A DNA stretch of 64,000 nucleotides from Halomonas sp. 7T (GCF_025643255.1 NZ_CP087112.1:310001-374000), one strand, 5' to 3'; numbered from the stretch's first letter, positions 19,052-31,629 are shown. The notes: generated by a model from the letters alone, not told the origin. A program made the numbers and translations.

Positions 19052-21058
19052 ATGTTCATTAAAATGATTCCTGAAATTGGCCATTTTGCCTTGGTTATCG
19101 CTCTATTAATGGCGATAGTTCAGTCCGTCATGCCGCTGGCCGGTGCCGCTACCCGCCGGCCACTATGGATGGCCTATGGGCGTCCTATGGCCGCCGGCCA
19201 GTTTCTCTTTGTCGCAATTGCTTATCTTTGCCTTACTACCAGCTACATGCTGGATGATTTCAGCGTTGCTAACGTTGCCAATAACTCGAACTCGCTATTG
19301 CCCTGGTATTACAAATTTAGCGCCGTGTGGGGAAACCATGAAGGTTCGGTACTGCTATGGAGCCTAATGTTAGCAGGCTGGGGGTTTGCCGCATCGGTGT
19401 TCTCTGGCGACTTGCCGCGGGATATGGTGGCGCGGGTTCAAGGCATTATGGGGATGGTATGCGTTGGCTTCCTGCTGTTTATCTTAATGACCTCGAATCC
19501 TTTTGAGCGCCTGTTACCTAACATGCCGCAGGATGGCGCCGATCTAAACCCGCTGCTTCAAGACTTTGGTCTCATTGTGCACCCCCCCATGCTTTACATG
19601 GGCTATGTGGGCTTTTCCGTTGTCTTTGCCTTCGCTATTGCCGCCCTGTTAGGCGGCCGATTAGATGCAGCTTGGACGCGGTGGGCTCGCCCCTGGACTA
19701 ACTTAGCCTGGGCGTTCCTTACCGTGGGCATTGCGTTAGGCAGCTGGTGGGCGTACTACGAGCTTGGCTGGGGTGGCTGGTGGTTCTGGGATCCGGTCGA
19801 AAACGCGTCGCTGCTCCCCTGGCTTACCGGCACTGCATTAGTGCACTCTTTAGCAGTCACCGAAAAACGTGGTTCATTTAAAAGCTGGACGGTACTATTG
19901 GCGATCTCAACGTTCTCACTGTCGCTAATGGGTACCTTCCTGGTGCGCTCAGGGGTCTTAACGTCGGTACACGCGTTCGCCAATGACCCTTCTCGCGGCT
20001 TCTTTATTTTAATGCTGCTAGCGATCACCGTTACGCTCTCGCTGCTGGTGTTTGCGTTACGCGCACCACGCGTCAGTCACAAAGTGGGGTTTAACTGGCT
20101 TTCACGGGATTCACTGTTGCTGGTTAACAATATTCTGCTGGTTATCATGACCGTCACCGTATTGCTGGGAACGGTATACCCGTTAATTCTCGACTCCCTG
20201 GGGCTGGGGAAAATCAGCGTAGGGCCTCCTTATTTTAACACCCTGTTTGTGCCCCTCACGATTGTGATGTGTATGTTTATGGGCTTAGGCCCTGTTGCCC
20301 GCTGGAAGGGCATGGAGGCGGGCGAGCTTGTCCGTAAGCTATGGATTGCCGGTGCCGCATCGCTTGTGCTTGGGGCAGCAATGCCGCTGTTGTACGGCGG
20401 GGAGTGGAACCTGTGGGTCTCATTAGGGATTATTTCAGCCCTGTGGATTGTGCTGCCCATGGTGCGCGACTTGTTTGATAAAACTCGCCATGCGAGTTCC
20501 TTCGTCGCTGGCCTGCGTAAGCTCTCGCTGTCTTATTGGGGAATGGTGCTCGGGCATGTGGGAATTGCGGTGACTATCGTGGGTGTGGCGGTTGTTTCGA
20601 ATTACAACATTGAGCGTAACGTGCGCATGTCGCCGGGCACCACGGTGGAAGTCGCAGGCTACCAGTTCACGATGACCGAGCTAACCAATCGTCGTGGGCC
20701 GAACTTCCTGGCAGATACGTCGATCATCCAGGTGCAGCGTGGTGAAACAGGTCGCAGCTTCGTTATGCGCCCAGAAAAACGTCTTTATCTAGCGACCGGT
20801 ATGCCCATGACTCAGGTAGCGTTGCGCCCTGGTCTGTTCCGCGACCTGTATGTGGCGATGGGTGAAGACCTGGAAGATGGCAGCTACGCCATGCGAATTC
20901 AGTATAAGCCGTTTGTGCGCTGGCTTTGGTTGGGTGGCTTATTGATGGCATTTGGCGGTGTATTGGCCGTGGTTGATAAGCGCTACCGTCGAGTAGCTGC
21001 GCGTAAATCGGCGCCTGCTGAGGCTGCTCAAGCGTCGTCGAAGGAGGCTACGGCATGA
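19052..21058 (+). CDS. ccmF: Heme lyase subunit CcmF
   Basis: CcmF is the large heme-attachment subunit that takes heme from CcmE and ligates it to apocytochrome c. The 668 aa protein has about 15 membrane helices and the WWD motif WGGWWFWDPVENASLLPW. Conserved heme-coordinating histidines include those in VWGNHEGS and VHPPMLYMGY. GGAG lies a few bases before the ATG. The 3' end overlaps ccmG by an ATGA junction. Confidence 0.96.
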   Translation: MFIKMIPEIGHFALVIALLMAIVQSVMPLAGAATRRPLWMAYGRPMAAGQFLFVAIAYLCLTTSYMLDDFSVANVANNSNSLLPWYYKFSAVWGNHEGSVLLWSLMLAGWGFAASVFSGDLPRDMVARVQGIMGMVCVGFLLFILMTSNPFERLLPNMPQDGADLNPLLQDFGLIVHPPMLYMGYVGFSVVFAFAIAALLGGRLDAAWTRWARPWTNLAWAFLTVGIALGSWWAYYELGWGGWWFWDPVENASLLPWLTGTALVHSLAVTEKRGSFKSWTVLLAISTFSLSLMGTFLVRSGVLTSVHAFANDPSRGFFILMLLAITVTLSLLVFALRAPRVSHKVGFNWLSRDSLLLVNNILLVIMTVTVLLGTVYPLILDSLGLGKISVGPPYFNTLFVPLTIVMCMFMGLGPVARWKGMEAGELVRKLWIAGAASLVLGAAMPLLYGGEWNLWVSLGIISALWIVLPMVRDLFDKTRHASSFVAGLRKLSLSYWGMVLGHVGIAVTIVGVAVVSNYNIERNVRMSPGTTVEVAGYQFTMTELTNRRGPNFLADTSIIQVQRGETGRSFVMRPEKRLYLATGMPMTQVALRPGLFRDLYVAMGEDLEDGSYAMRIQYKPFVRWLWLGGLLMAFGGVLAVVDKRYRRVAARKSAPAEAAQASSKEATA

Positions 21059-21582
21059 CTCGGCGCCTATTACTGCTACTGCTACCGGTTAGTTTTATAG
21101 GGGTTGCGCTGTTTCTCTACCAGGGGTTAGGGATTAATCCCTCTGATCGTGACTCTGCACTGATGGCGAGGGAGTTTCCTGCCTTTGAGGCCAGCACCCT
21201 ACGCGATGCCAACCGTCATGTGGATCAGTCGCTGCTTACCGGCGAGGTTACCCTCGTGAATGTATGGGGTGAGTGGTGCCCCGCCTGTAAGCAAGAAATG
21301 CCTCAGTTATTGGCATTGGCGGATAACAATATCCGCATGGTGGGTATTAACTATCGGGATACCCGCGAAAAAGGACTGGAGTTTTTAAGCGAGTTTGGCG
21401 ACCCCTTTGAGGTCAATATCTTTGACCCCGAAGGCAGCTTGGGCTTTGACCTTGGCGTTTACGGCGCGCCAGAAACTTTTCTGGTCGATGCTAACGGTGT
21501 AATTCGCTATCACCATAAAGGTTACGTATCGCCTGATGATGTCCGCGAACGCATCCTGCCGGAGGTGGAAAAATGGCGCTAA
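21055..21582 (+). CDS. ccmG: Thiol:disulfide interchange protein CcmG/DsbE
   Basis: CcmG is a membrane-anchored periplasmic thioredoxin that keeps the CXXCH cysteines of apocytochrome c reduced. The 175 aa product has an N-terminal anchor (residues 4-22) and the active site WGEWCPACKQEMP with Cys75 and Cys78. The GVYGAPETFLVD region carries the cis-proline. It overlaps ccmF at ATGA and ccmH by 10 bases. Confidence 0.95.
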   Translation: MTRRLLLLLLPVSFIGVALFLYQGLGINPSDRDSALMAREFPAFEASTLRDANRHVDQSLLTGEVTLVNVWGEWCPACKQEMPQLLALADNNIRMVGINYRDTREKGLEFLSEFGDPFEVNIFDPEGSLGFDLGVYGAPETFLVDANGVIRYHHKGYVSPDDVRERILPEVEKWR

Positions 21583-22043
21583 TTCGAACGCTCTCAGTGC
21601 TCTTAATGTTGCTCTTCACCGCCAGTGCGATGGCGGGGGGGATAGAAATTCGCGAATTTGATGATCCGGTAATGGAGAAGCGCTACCGCGACTTAACCGC
21701 CTCCATGCGCTGTCCTCTGTGTGAAAATCAGGCCATTGATGACTCTGATGCGCCGATATCAGGCGATATGCGAGACCGAGTTTACCTACTGCTTCAAGAC
21801 GGACGATCGGATATTGAAATCATAGACCACATGGTACAGCGGTTTGGAGATTACATTCTTTATAACCCACGCCTGGAAAACCGCACCTACTTACTATGGG
21901 GGCTGCCTATTGGGCTGGTTTTCATAGGGGGGCTGGTTGTTGTTCTGATGGTTCGCGCCCGCCGCAACGCGTCTGCTAAAGCCCTTAGTGCCGAAGAACG
22001 CGCCCGTCTGGATGCTCTGATCAACCGCGAGAGGTCTTCATGA
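21573..22043 (+). CDS. ccmH: Cytochrome c maturation thiol-reductase CcmH (CycL)
   Basis: CcmH is a periplasmic oxidoreductase of the heme lyase complex. The 156 aa product has a signal peptide (cleaved near ASAMAGG), the motif MRCPLCENQAIDDS with Cys47 and Cys50, and a C-terminal membrane helix (about residues 108-128). It is the short form without a fused TPR domain; the TPR part is the separate ccmI next door, as in Pseudomonas. It overlaps ccmI by ATGA. Confidence 0.95.
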   Translation: MALIRTLSVLLMLLFTASAMAGGIEIREFDDPVMEKRYRDLTASMRCPLCENQAIDDSDAPISGDMRDRVYLLLQDGRSDIEIIDHMVQRFGDYILYNPRLENRTYLLWGLPIGLVFIGGLVVVLMVRARRNASAKALSAEERARLDALINRERSS

Positions 22044-23287
22044 CACCGCTCTGGATTGCAATTGCTTTACTGTTACTGCCAGCACTTTGGCTGCTGATAT
22101 CGCCTATGCGCAGCGCCCGTTCATTAAGTGACCAGCTACATCATTTTGAAGCTAACGATACCTCTGCCGAGCAAAATGTGGCGATATTTAAACGCCGGCT
22201 AGCCTCTCTAGAGTCCGCCCACGAACGGGGGGATATTGATAAAGCTCGCTTTGAAGAAGATCGGTTAGAGCTAGAGCGCAGCCTGTTAGAAGACACCGTT
22301 ATTCAAACTAAGCGCCCGCTAAAAGCCGCTACTGCAGGCAAGCTTGTGGTGCCAGTCGTTATGGTGGGCGTCGTCGTTGCTAGCGTGTTTTGGTACCAAC
22401 AACACGGCGCTGAGGGAGACCTGACGCTTTATGCGATTCAGCAAGAAGTGAGAAACGACCCGGACGCATCGTTGGCCATGTATCTGGAGCGTATGGAGGC
22501 GGAAGCTGCCCGTCAGCCAAATAACCCTAGCGTGTGGAGCTTACTGTTCCCGCTCTACCGCGAATCAGGCCAGCCTGAAAAAGCGGCCGCTGCCTTGGAG
22601 CGGTTGATAGATATTGATGGCCGCATTGCACCACTGCTGGCCCAATTAGCCCAGCTGCGCTTCTTTATGGCCGAGCGCGAACTAACGTCAGAGGTTCAAG
22701 CATTAGTGGATGAAACCCTGGCGCAAGATCCGCGCCAGCCAACCGTCTTAGGTATTTTGGGCATTCATGCGTTTGATAACGGTGAGTATGAAACCGCCAT
22801 TGATCATTGGCGCCGCGCCCTTGCCAATATTGAAGACCCCAATACAGCCTCTTCACTGCGCGATGGTATTCGTGTTGCCCAGCTACGTTTAGGCATTGAG
22901 CCAGAAACAGCGAATGTAGACGCTGCGCAGAGTCAGGGCGTGCGGGTCACCGTGTCGTTAGATGAGGCCCTGATGGGCAGCGTTGATGATGATGCAACGG
23001 TGTTTATCACGGCGCGTGATATAGAAGGTGAGCTGCCGCCGTTAGCAGTGGTGCGTGGTCAAGTCTCTGAGCTGCCGATGACCGTGATATTAGACGACAC
23101 TGCGGCTATGTCGCCAGAAGCGCAAATTTCTCAAGTCCGCGATGCACGTCTCATAGTGCGTGTTTCGCCTTCTGGCCAAGCCACGCCTCAACCGGGGGAT
23201 CTGTTTGGCGACCTGGAAAGTGTGAGCGTAGGGCCCATTAGCGAAGATGAAGCGGCCAATGTTGTCATTAACCGGGTTTTTGAATAA
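22040..23287 (+). CDS. ccmI: Cytochrome c maturation protein CcmI (TPR apocytochrome chaperone)
   Basis: CcmI binds apocytochrome c and feeds it to the heme lyase. The 415 aa product has two N-terminal membrane helices (about residues 3-21 and 95-115) around a cytoplasmic leucine-zipper-like loop, then TPR repeats (about 140-280) and a C-terminal periplasmic domain that typically binds the cytochrome C-terminus. It is the last gene of the ccm operon; smc begins 37 bp later without a visible terminator. Confidence 0.92.
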   Translation: MTPLWIAIALLLLPALWLLISPMRSARSLSDQLHHFEANDTSAEQNVAIFKRRLASLESAHERGDIDKARFEEDRLELERSLLEDTVIQTKRPLKAATAGKLVVPVVMVGVVVASVFWYQQHGAEGDLTLYAIQQEVRNDPDASLAMYLERMEAEAARQPNNPSVWSLLFPLYRESGQPEKAAAALERLIDIDGRIAPLLAQLAQLRFFMAERELTSEVQALVDETLAQDPRQPTVLGILGIHAFDNGEYETAIDHWRRALANIEDPNTASSLRDGIRVAQLRLGIEPETANVDAAQSQGVRVTVSLDEALMGSVDDDATVFITARDIEGELPPLAVVRGQVSELPMTVILDDTAAMSPEAQISQVRDARLIVRVSPSGQATPQPGDLFGDLESVSVGPISEDEAANVVINRVFE

Positions 23288-23324
23288 TCGCCACGCACGC
23301 AAGTAGCTGCTAAGAAGGGGCGCA

Positions 23325-26300
23325 ATGCGCTTAACCTCTATTCGCCTGGTTGGGTTTAAGTCCTTTGTTGACCCTGTCACGGTGCCCTTCGATGGCAATA
23401 TGACGGCCATCGTTGGGCCAAACGGCTGTGGCAAATCCAATATCATTGATGCCGTCCGCTGGGTTATGGGGGAGTCTTCCGCCAAAACCCTGCGCGGTGA
23501 ATCCATGGCCGATGTTATCTTCAACGGCTCAACAGGACGTAAGCCCATTGGCCAAGCGTCCATTGAGCTCAAGTTTGATAATCGTGATGGCGGTATGGGC
23601 GGCGTTTACGCTCAGTACGCAGAGATCGCCGTCAAGCGTTTGGTTACCCGGGACGGTCAATCCAACTATTTCTTTAATGGGCAAAAATGCCGTCGGCGAG
23701 ACATCGCGGACCTGTTTATGGGCACCGGCCTAGGCCCGCGCTCCTACGCGATTATTGGACAGGGGATGATATCGCGGTTGATTGAAGCTCGGCCCGATGA
23801 CCTGCGCGCCACATTGGAAGAAGCTGCGGGTATCTCTAAGTACAAAGAGCGCCGTCGGGAAACTGAAAACCGTATGCGCCGTACCCAGGAAAACCTAGAG
23901 CGCCTGGACGATATTCGTGAAGAGCTGGATAAGCAGCTTGAGCGCCTCAAGCGCCAAGCCGAAGCGGCGAAGCGCTATCAAGAGCTAAAACAGCAGGAGT
24001 ACCGACTCAAAGGTGAGCTGGCGCTGCTGCGCGGTCGCACGCTGCGTATTGAACAGTCCCATCAAGAGAGCCGCGTCCGCGAGCTGGAAATTGCGGTTGA
24101 AAAAGACGTATTTGGCGTTCGCCAGTGTGAAACCCGCTTGGAACAAGCCCGCGAGCAGCACGATGAGCTAGCCGATGTGCTGGACCGCCATCAGCAACAG
24201 TTTTACGAAACCACCACCCGCATTGCCCGTTTGGAGCAAGACCAAGCCCACCGTCGCAGCCGCGAAGCCCAGCTGGCCAGCGACATGGCTACCGCCCGCC
24301 GAGACCTCGATGAACAGCGTCGAGTCAGCGAGGGTGACCAAGAGCGCCTAGCGACTATTGAGACGCGTTTTGATGAGCTGCTTCCAGAGCATGAAGCGCT
24401 TGAGGAGCAGCTTGAAATCCTTGAGCAGACCCTGGCCGACGCGACACCAGCGTTAGAGGCTGCCGAGCAGCAGTGGGCGGATGCTGAAAACCGCTGGCGC
24501 GAGACCAGCCGCGATGCCGACCGTAGCCAGGACCAGTTACGTCACCTAGAACAGCGCATCACCCGTTTACAGGTGGAACGTCAGCGCCGTCAGCAGCAGC
24601 AAGCGGAGTTAGCAGATGTCTCTGCGTTACACTCCGAACATGCCGAATGTCAGGAGCAGCGTGAAGCGGCAGAGCAGCGCAGCAACGCTTTTCAAGCCGA
24701 ACGTGACCAGTGGCAGCAGCGTTACAGCGATGCCAAAGCCGCCTACCAACAGGCTGTCCAGGCCCGTGACCAGCAGCGCGCGGCTCTCAGCCAGCAGCAG
24801 GGCGAGTTGGCTTCGCTGCAAGCGCTGATCGACGCCGCCCTGGCCGACCACGATCCCCAGCTAAGCGACACGCTGGCCGCCCATGGCCTCGCGGACGCGC
24901 CCCGGTTGGGTGAAGCAATTACCGTGAGCCAGGGCTGGGAGCGGGTCATTTCCTGGCTGCTGGCGCCCTGGTTAAACGCCCGGCTGGTAGCCGCGGAACA
25001 GCTACAGTCACTGCCCGAGGCGCTGGCCACGGAGTGGTGTTTGATTGACCAGGCATCACCGGCTTACTCCGCTATTGCGGGCTCAGGGCAGCGACTTAGC
25101 GGTGTGGTAAAAGGGGCTGGCGCCCTTGGTGAGTGGTTAGCACGTATTCACTACGTTGATACCGCCGAGGCCGCAGAGGCGATGTTGCCCATGTTGGCCC
25201 CTGGCGAGAGCGTTGTTAGTCAAGACGGTGTATGGCGCGGGCGGGGCTGGCTGCATCAGCAGGCCAACGGCGAGGGCGTGGATGCGCTTTTGGTGACCCG
25301 ACGCCGTTATGATGCGCTCGCCGCTCGGCGTGAGCAGGATGAAGAAGCGTTGGCGCTGCTAGACGCACAGTGTGATGCTGCCAGTGATGCCATCGAAGCG
25401 TTGGAGCTTGCTCGAGACCAGCAGGCATCAGAGGAGCGCGCCCACGCGGCAACACTCCAGCAATTGGCGGTGCAAGAGCAGCGCCTTGCCCAGCGGCTGG
25501 AGCATTTAGAGGGTCGCGCTAGCGAGCTGAGCGAGGAGCTGGCACAGCTGCAGGAGGATGAGGCGGAACTAACGCTAACGTTAGAAGAGCAGCGTGCCCG
25601 TTGGCACAGTGCCATGGAGCAGTTGGAGGCCGCCGCTGAAGTACGGGAAACCAGCGAGGAGCAGCGCCGTCGCCAGCGCGAGCAGCGCGAGCAGTTAAAC
25701 CAGCAGCATGCGCCGCTTAAAGCACGCCAGCAGTTACTCGCGCTTGAGCGTGAGCGGTTAAAAGCCGAGAGAGATAGCCTGCGTGCGCAGCAAACCCGCT
25801 CAATCGATACTGAAGAGCGTTTGGCACTACGTATTGCCGAGTTAGAAGAAGCGCGGGAAATGCTGGTAGAGCCAGATGAGCTCGCCGCCGAAGAGCTCGA
25901 GGAGCTGTTTCATCAACGCGAACAGCAAGAGCGTCGTTTAAACGAGACTCGCCAACAAGCTCAAGCGTTAGCAGAGCAGTTGCGTAATGACGAGCTAGCC
26001 CGCCAGCAGCATGAGCGCAATTTAGAGCAAACCCGAGAACAGTTGCAGCAGCGACGCATGGACGTGCAAGCTCTGGTGCTAAAAGCCGCTACCCAGGATG
26101 AGCAGTTAGACGAGCTTGGCCACGATGCTGAGGCACTTGCCGAACACTTGCCCAGCGATGCCAATGAAACAGCGTGGCAGGAGCGTTTAGAGAGCACGTC
26201 AGATAAGATTCGTCGTCTGGGCGCCATTAATCTCGCGGCGATTGAAGAGTACGATCAACAGGCCGAACGGCGTAACTACTTGGAAGCCCAGCACGCTGAA

Positions 26301-26828
26301 CTCACCGAAGCGCTGGAAACCTTAGAGCGGGCGATTAAACGGATCGACCAAGAAACCCGCGTGCGCTTTAAAGAGACCTTCGAGCAGGTGAATACTGGAT
26401 TACAAGCGCTTTTCCCCCGCGTGTTTGGCGGCGGTGCGGCCTGGCTAACGCTGACCGGAGAGGATCTGCTTGAGACCGGGGTGGCGATCATGGCTCGGCC
26501 ACCGGGTAAGAAAAACAGCACGATCCACCTCTTATCAGGGGGAGAAAAGGCGCTAACGGCGCTCTCTTTGGTATTTGCAATTTTTCAGCTCAATCCAGCA
26601 CCGTTCTGTATGCTCGACGAAGTCGATGCGCCGCTGGACGACGCCAATGTTGGCCGTTACGCAAAGCTGGTGAAAGAGATGTCCGAAAGCGTGCAGTTTA
26701 TCTATATTACCCACAATAAAATCGCGATGGAGGCTGCCGAACGCCTCATGGGGGTCACGATGCAGGAGCCGGGTGTGTCGCGGTTGGTCTCGGTAGGGAT
26801 TGATGAAGCGGCAGCGCTAGTCGACTAG
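23325..26828 (+). CDS. smc: Chromosome partition protein Smc
   Basis: SMC proteins form ring-shaped ATPases that compact and segregate chromosomes with ScpA and ScpB. The 1167 aa product has Walker A GPNGCGKSN at residues 31-39, a long heptad-rich arm rich in Gln, Glu and Arg (about 170-500), a hinge (about 500-660), a returning coiled coil, then the signature LLSGGEKALTALSL and Walker B FCMLDEVDAPLDD. The presence of Smc rather than MukB, and the order smc-zipA-ligA, match Pseudomonas and relatives. The coiled-coil part is locally repetitive and GC-rich. Confidence 0.97.
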   Translation: MRLTSIRLVGFKSFVDPVTVPFDGNMTAIVGPNGCGKSNIIDAVRWVMGESSAKTLRGESMADVIFNGSTGRKPIGQASIELKFDNRDGGMGGVYAQYAEIAVKRLVTRDGQSNYFFNGQKCRRRDIADLFMGTGLGPRSYAIIGQGMISRLIEARPDDLRATLEEAAGISKYKERRRETENRMRRTQENLERLDDIREELDKQLERLKRQAEAAKRYQELKQQEYRLKGELALLRGRTLRIEQSHQESRVRELEIAVEKDVFGVRQCETRLEQAREQHDELADVLDRHQQQFYETTTRIARLEQDQAHRRSREAQLASDMATARRDLDEQRRVSEGDQERLATIETRFDELLPEHEALEEQLEILEQTLADATPALEAAEQQWADAENRWRETSRDADRSQDQLRHLEQRITRLQVERQRRQQQQAELADVSALHSEHAECQEQREAAEQRSNAFQAERDQWQQRYSDAKAAYQQAVQARDQQRAALSQQQGELASLQALIDAALADHDPQLSDTLAAHGLADAPRLGEAITVSQGWERVISWLLAPWLNARLVAAEQLQSLPEALATEWCLIDQASPAYSAIAGSGQRLSGVVKGAGALGEWLARIHYVDTAEAAEAMLPMLAPGESVVSQDGVWRGRGWLHQQANGEGVDALLVTRRRYDALAARREQDEEALALLDAQCDAASDAIEALELARDQQASEERAHAATLQQLAVQEQRLAQRLEHLEGRASELSEELAQLQEDEAELTLTLEEQRARWHSAMEQLEAAAEVRETSEEQRRRQREQREQLNQQHAPLKARQQLLALERERLKAERDSLRAQQTRSIDTEERLALRIAELEEAREMLVEPDELAAEELEELFHQREQQERRLNETRQQAQALAEQLRNDELARQQHERNLEQTREQLQQRRMDVQALVLKAATQDEQLDELGHDAEALAEHLPSDANETAWQERLESTSDKIRRLGAINLAAIEEYDQQAERRNYLEAQHAELTEALETLERAIKRIDQETRVRFKETFEQVNTGLQALFPRVFGGGAAWLTLTGEDLLETGVAIMARPPGKKNSTIHLLSGGEKALTALSLVFAIFQLNPAPFCMLDEVDAPLDDANVGRYAKLVKEMSESVQFIYITHNKIAMEAAERLMGVTMQEPGVSRLVSVGIDEAAALVD

Positions 26829-27365
26829 CAGGCGCCTGAACCCACTCATTCACGTCAGTGACGTTGCACTGGCTTAAGCGCACAGAATTTTTTACGGAAA
26901 TTCGCAAGAAACATAAACGTTCACTAGGATTACACTTAGTAATACTTGGAGTGCGGTAGTAACAGTGGTTAAGCACTTATCACTGTTTAAAATACGCTTG
27001 ATAGTAGGGCAGTTGAAGTACTGTATTACCGCTGAAAATTAGCCATGCTAAAATTGAAATTTATTTAAATCAGTAGGATAGGCGCTGTCGTAAGCGGTTC
27101 TCCGATTAGTTAGCGTAAAGCGCTTATAAGAAGAAACCCAGGATCGGTGTTAATAAGCACTAAAATTGCACTTTTCATGGTTGATACGGTCGGAAAATTG
27201 CCTTAAAAACTTCTAATGCGTCGTACTAACGTAGAAAATAGCAAAAAGTGGCCCTTTTCGTAGCAATCGCGCTATGCTTGGTGATAATTAGTGACTATCT
27301 AAAAGGTTTCCGTCTTCAGGCATAGCGCCTTAGCAACCGGTTAAATGACCCATGGAATGCTCGAC
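26829..27365. other. AT-richer gap between smc and zipA, no gene seen
   Basis: This 537-base stretch has no open frame with a credible start and family resemblance on either strand, and is visibly richer in A and T than its neighbours. The only clear element is an inverted repeat AACAGTG (26961-26967) and CACTGTT (26981-26987) with a 13-base loop and no T run. GATAAT at 27283-27288 and TATGCT at 27273-27278 are possible -10 elements for zipA but lack a good -35. It may hold the zipA promoter, an unrecognised small RNA, or gene remains. Confidence 0.5.
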
Positions 27366-29231
27366 ATGGAATTAAGAGAGTGGTTAATCATTCTAGGACT
27401 GGCACTGGTTTCGCTTATCGTGGTCGACGGTGTGCGAAGACTTCAACGTCAGCGGCGTGTCCCTCAGCTAGACCAGGCAGCCAAAGACCTACCGGCTGTT
27501 AAACCGGAAGAGTTTGACGATGCCGCTAAAGAGGCCGAAATCAATTGGGAGCTGCCTAATGGTGGCGCCAGGGTCGTTAAGCCCGCGGATTATAGCGGCC
27601 TTGGAAACAAGCCCAAATTAGAGCGCCAAGAGCATCCTGGGCCGTCGAAAGTGCTCAATGATTTTAAACGCTCATTCTCTAAAGCGATGCCTAAACAGAA
27701 GCCCGTGGATAAGCAGAAAGTTCAGCAGACATCCGCACCTGTTCCTCCAGCTTCTTCTGGCTCTCAATACAGCGCATCTACAGCCGCCTCGCACAGCGAG
27801 CAGCCGGCATGTGAGCAAGAGCGCCGCGAGCCTAGTGTGTCTATGGTCGAGCCCAGTGTATCGATGGTGGAAAACGATAGCCCCACGGCTTCAGCACCTT
27901 CCCAGGCTAAAGCTACAAACAAAGTTGAATCTACCGACTCTGAGCCACGTGTTTCCGATGAAAGGCGAGCGGATGAAAAACCACCGGTAGAGCCTGTTCA
28001 AACGTCTGCGTCGACAGAAACCGCTGCAACAAAGCCTGCTTCAGACGCGGATGCCCTTTCTATGCCGCTCTCCACGATTGAGACGCCTACCTCAGAAGCC
28101 GAGACGCCGAAGCAAGCGGTTCACCAAGAAGAACCAGAACCTGTTTTGCGCGCCGAACCGGAAGACGCCGTATTTGCAAAACAGTCGTCTGATGCACCCA
28201 AGCGCCGGCAGCTTCGTCAAGAGACGGCAGGCGAGCACGAGGAGCTTGATGACGATGAAATTGACGAATACCGGTTGGTCGATTTTGAGGGTATCGGCCG
28301 CTCCTTCAAACGCCGCTTAATTGAGCGCCGTAAACAGAAGGCGATTAAGAAAGCGGAAAAAGCCAAGCGTGCCGAAGCATTAGCCAAACAGAAGGCTGAG
28401 CGTAAGGCCCTGGAAGCCGAACAGCGCCGCGAGGCGAAAGAGGCTGCTGACGCTGAAAAAGCCCGCATTGCCCAAGAGCGTGCGGAAGCCCGAGAGGCAG
28501 CGGCCAACGCTGCGGAAGCTCAGCGCATTGCAATGCAGCAAGAGGCGCGTGAAAGTGCCGCCGCTAGCGCCTCAGCGCCTCGTCACGACGAGGATCTTCA
28601 ACAAGCTCACTCTGCACAGTATGCCAACGACTATTCCCAGGGTTATGACAGCGTCGATGAGTATGATGAATACGTCACCGATGCTTACGCTGAGCAAGAT
28701 AGCGTGGTACGTACCCATCCAGCGCTTGAAAAGGCGTTACGTCACGACGTGAATGGCGCGCATGCCAAAGAAACGTTGACCAACGCCGATGAAATGGTGG
28801 TGATTAGCGTTCTCTCTCGTGATCCTGAAGGCTTTGATGGCGGCAAGTTGCTTGAGCTAATGATGGTATGTGGGCTGCGCTACAGCCGTGAAATGGGCGT
28901 TTTTCACCGCTTTGAAACCGAAAGTGCGGAAAGCGAGCTGCAGTTCTCAATGGTTAACGTGTTAAAGCCGGGTACGTTCCCCATTGAGGAAATGGATGAG
29001 TTCGTGACGCCAGGCATTACCTTCCTGATGCCACTGCCCGGTGCTGCGGATAGTTCCGCCGCGTTTGAGGCCATGGTAGAAACCGCGATGGTGCTAGTGC
29101 GCCATATGGGCGGCGAACTGAAAGATGAAAACCGCAGTGTGATGACCGCACAAACCATCGAGTTTGCCCGTCAACGGGTGCATGAATTTGAGCGTCGACA
29201 CCGTTTACATCGCCAATTGCAGGCGCGCTAA
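27366..29231 (+). CDS. zipA: Cell division protein ZipA
   Basis: ZipA tethers FtsZ to the inner membrane at the division site. From ATG 27366 (MELREWLIILGLALVSLIVV, the typical ZipA anchor) the product is 621 aa, about twice E. coli ZipA (328 aa). The anchor is followed by a long Pro/Ser/Thr/Glu-rich linker with a tandem PSVSMVE duplication, then a charged Ala/Lys/Glu-rich segment (about residues 315-410) likely to be a long helix. The C-terminal FtsZ-binding domain starts near VISVLSRDPEGFDGGKLLELM. An in-frame ATG at 27345 is possible but less like the family. Confidence 0.93.
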   Translation: MELREWLIILGLALVSLIVVDGVRRLQRQRRVPQLDQAAKDLPAVKPEEFDDAAKEAEINWELPNGGARVVKPADYSGLGNKPKLERQEHPGPSKVLNDFKRSFSKAMPKQKPVDKQKVQQTSAPVPPASSGSQYSASTAASHSEQPACEQERREPSVSMVEPSVSMVENDSPTASAPSQAKATNKVESTDSEPRVSDERRADEKPPVEPVQTSASTETAATKPASDADALSMPLSTIETPTSEAETPKQAVHQEEPEPVLRAEPEDAVFAKQSSDAPKRRQLRQETAGEHEELDDDEIDEYRLVDFEGIGRSFKRRLIERRKQKAIKKAEKAKRAEALAKQKAERKALEAEQRREAKEAADAEKARIAQERAEAREAAANAAEAQRIAMQQEARESAAASASAPRHDEDLQQAHSAQYANDYSQGYDSVDEYDEYVTDAYAEQDSVVRTHPALEKALRHDVNGAHAKETLTNADEMVVISVLSRDPEGFDGGKLLELMMVCGLRYSREMGVFHRFETESAESELQFSMVNVLKPGTFPIEEMDEFVTPGITFLMPLPGAADSSAAFEAMVETAMVLVRHMGGELKDENRSVMTAQTIEFARQRVHEFERRHRLHRQLQAR

Positions 29232-29248
29232 TCGCCGCGTTGTTATAC

Positions 29249-29278
29249 CACCCGCCTTCCACGAAGGCGGGTGTTTTT
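29249..29278 (+). terminator. Terminator between zipA and ligA
   Basis: CACCCGCCTTC and GAAGGCGGGTG form an 11 bp perfect stem with a 3-base loop, followed by TTTTT. Confidence 0.9.
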
Positions 29279-29320
29279 GTTATTAAACGTCCGTTTTTCT
29301 TTGTACGCCGGAACCCCTGA

Positions 29321-31622
<2,302 letters not shown>

Positions 31623-31629
<7 letters not shown>

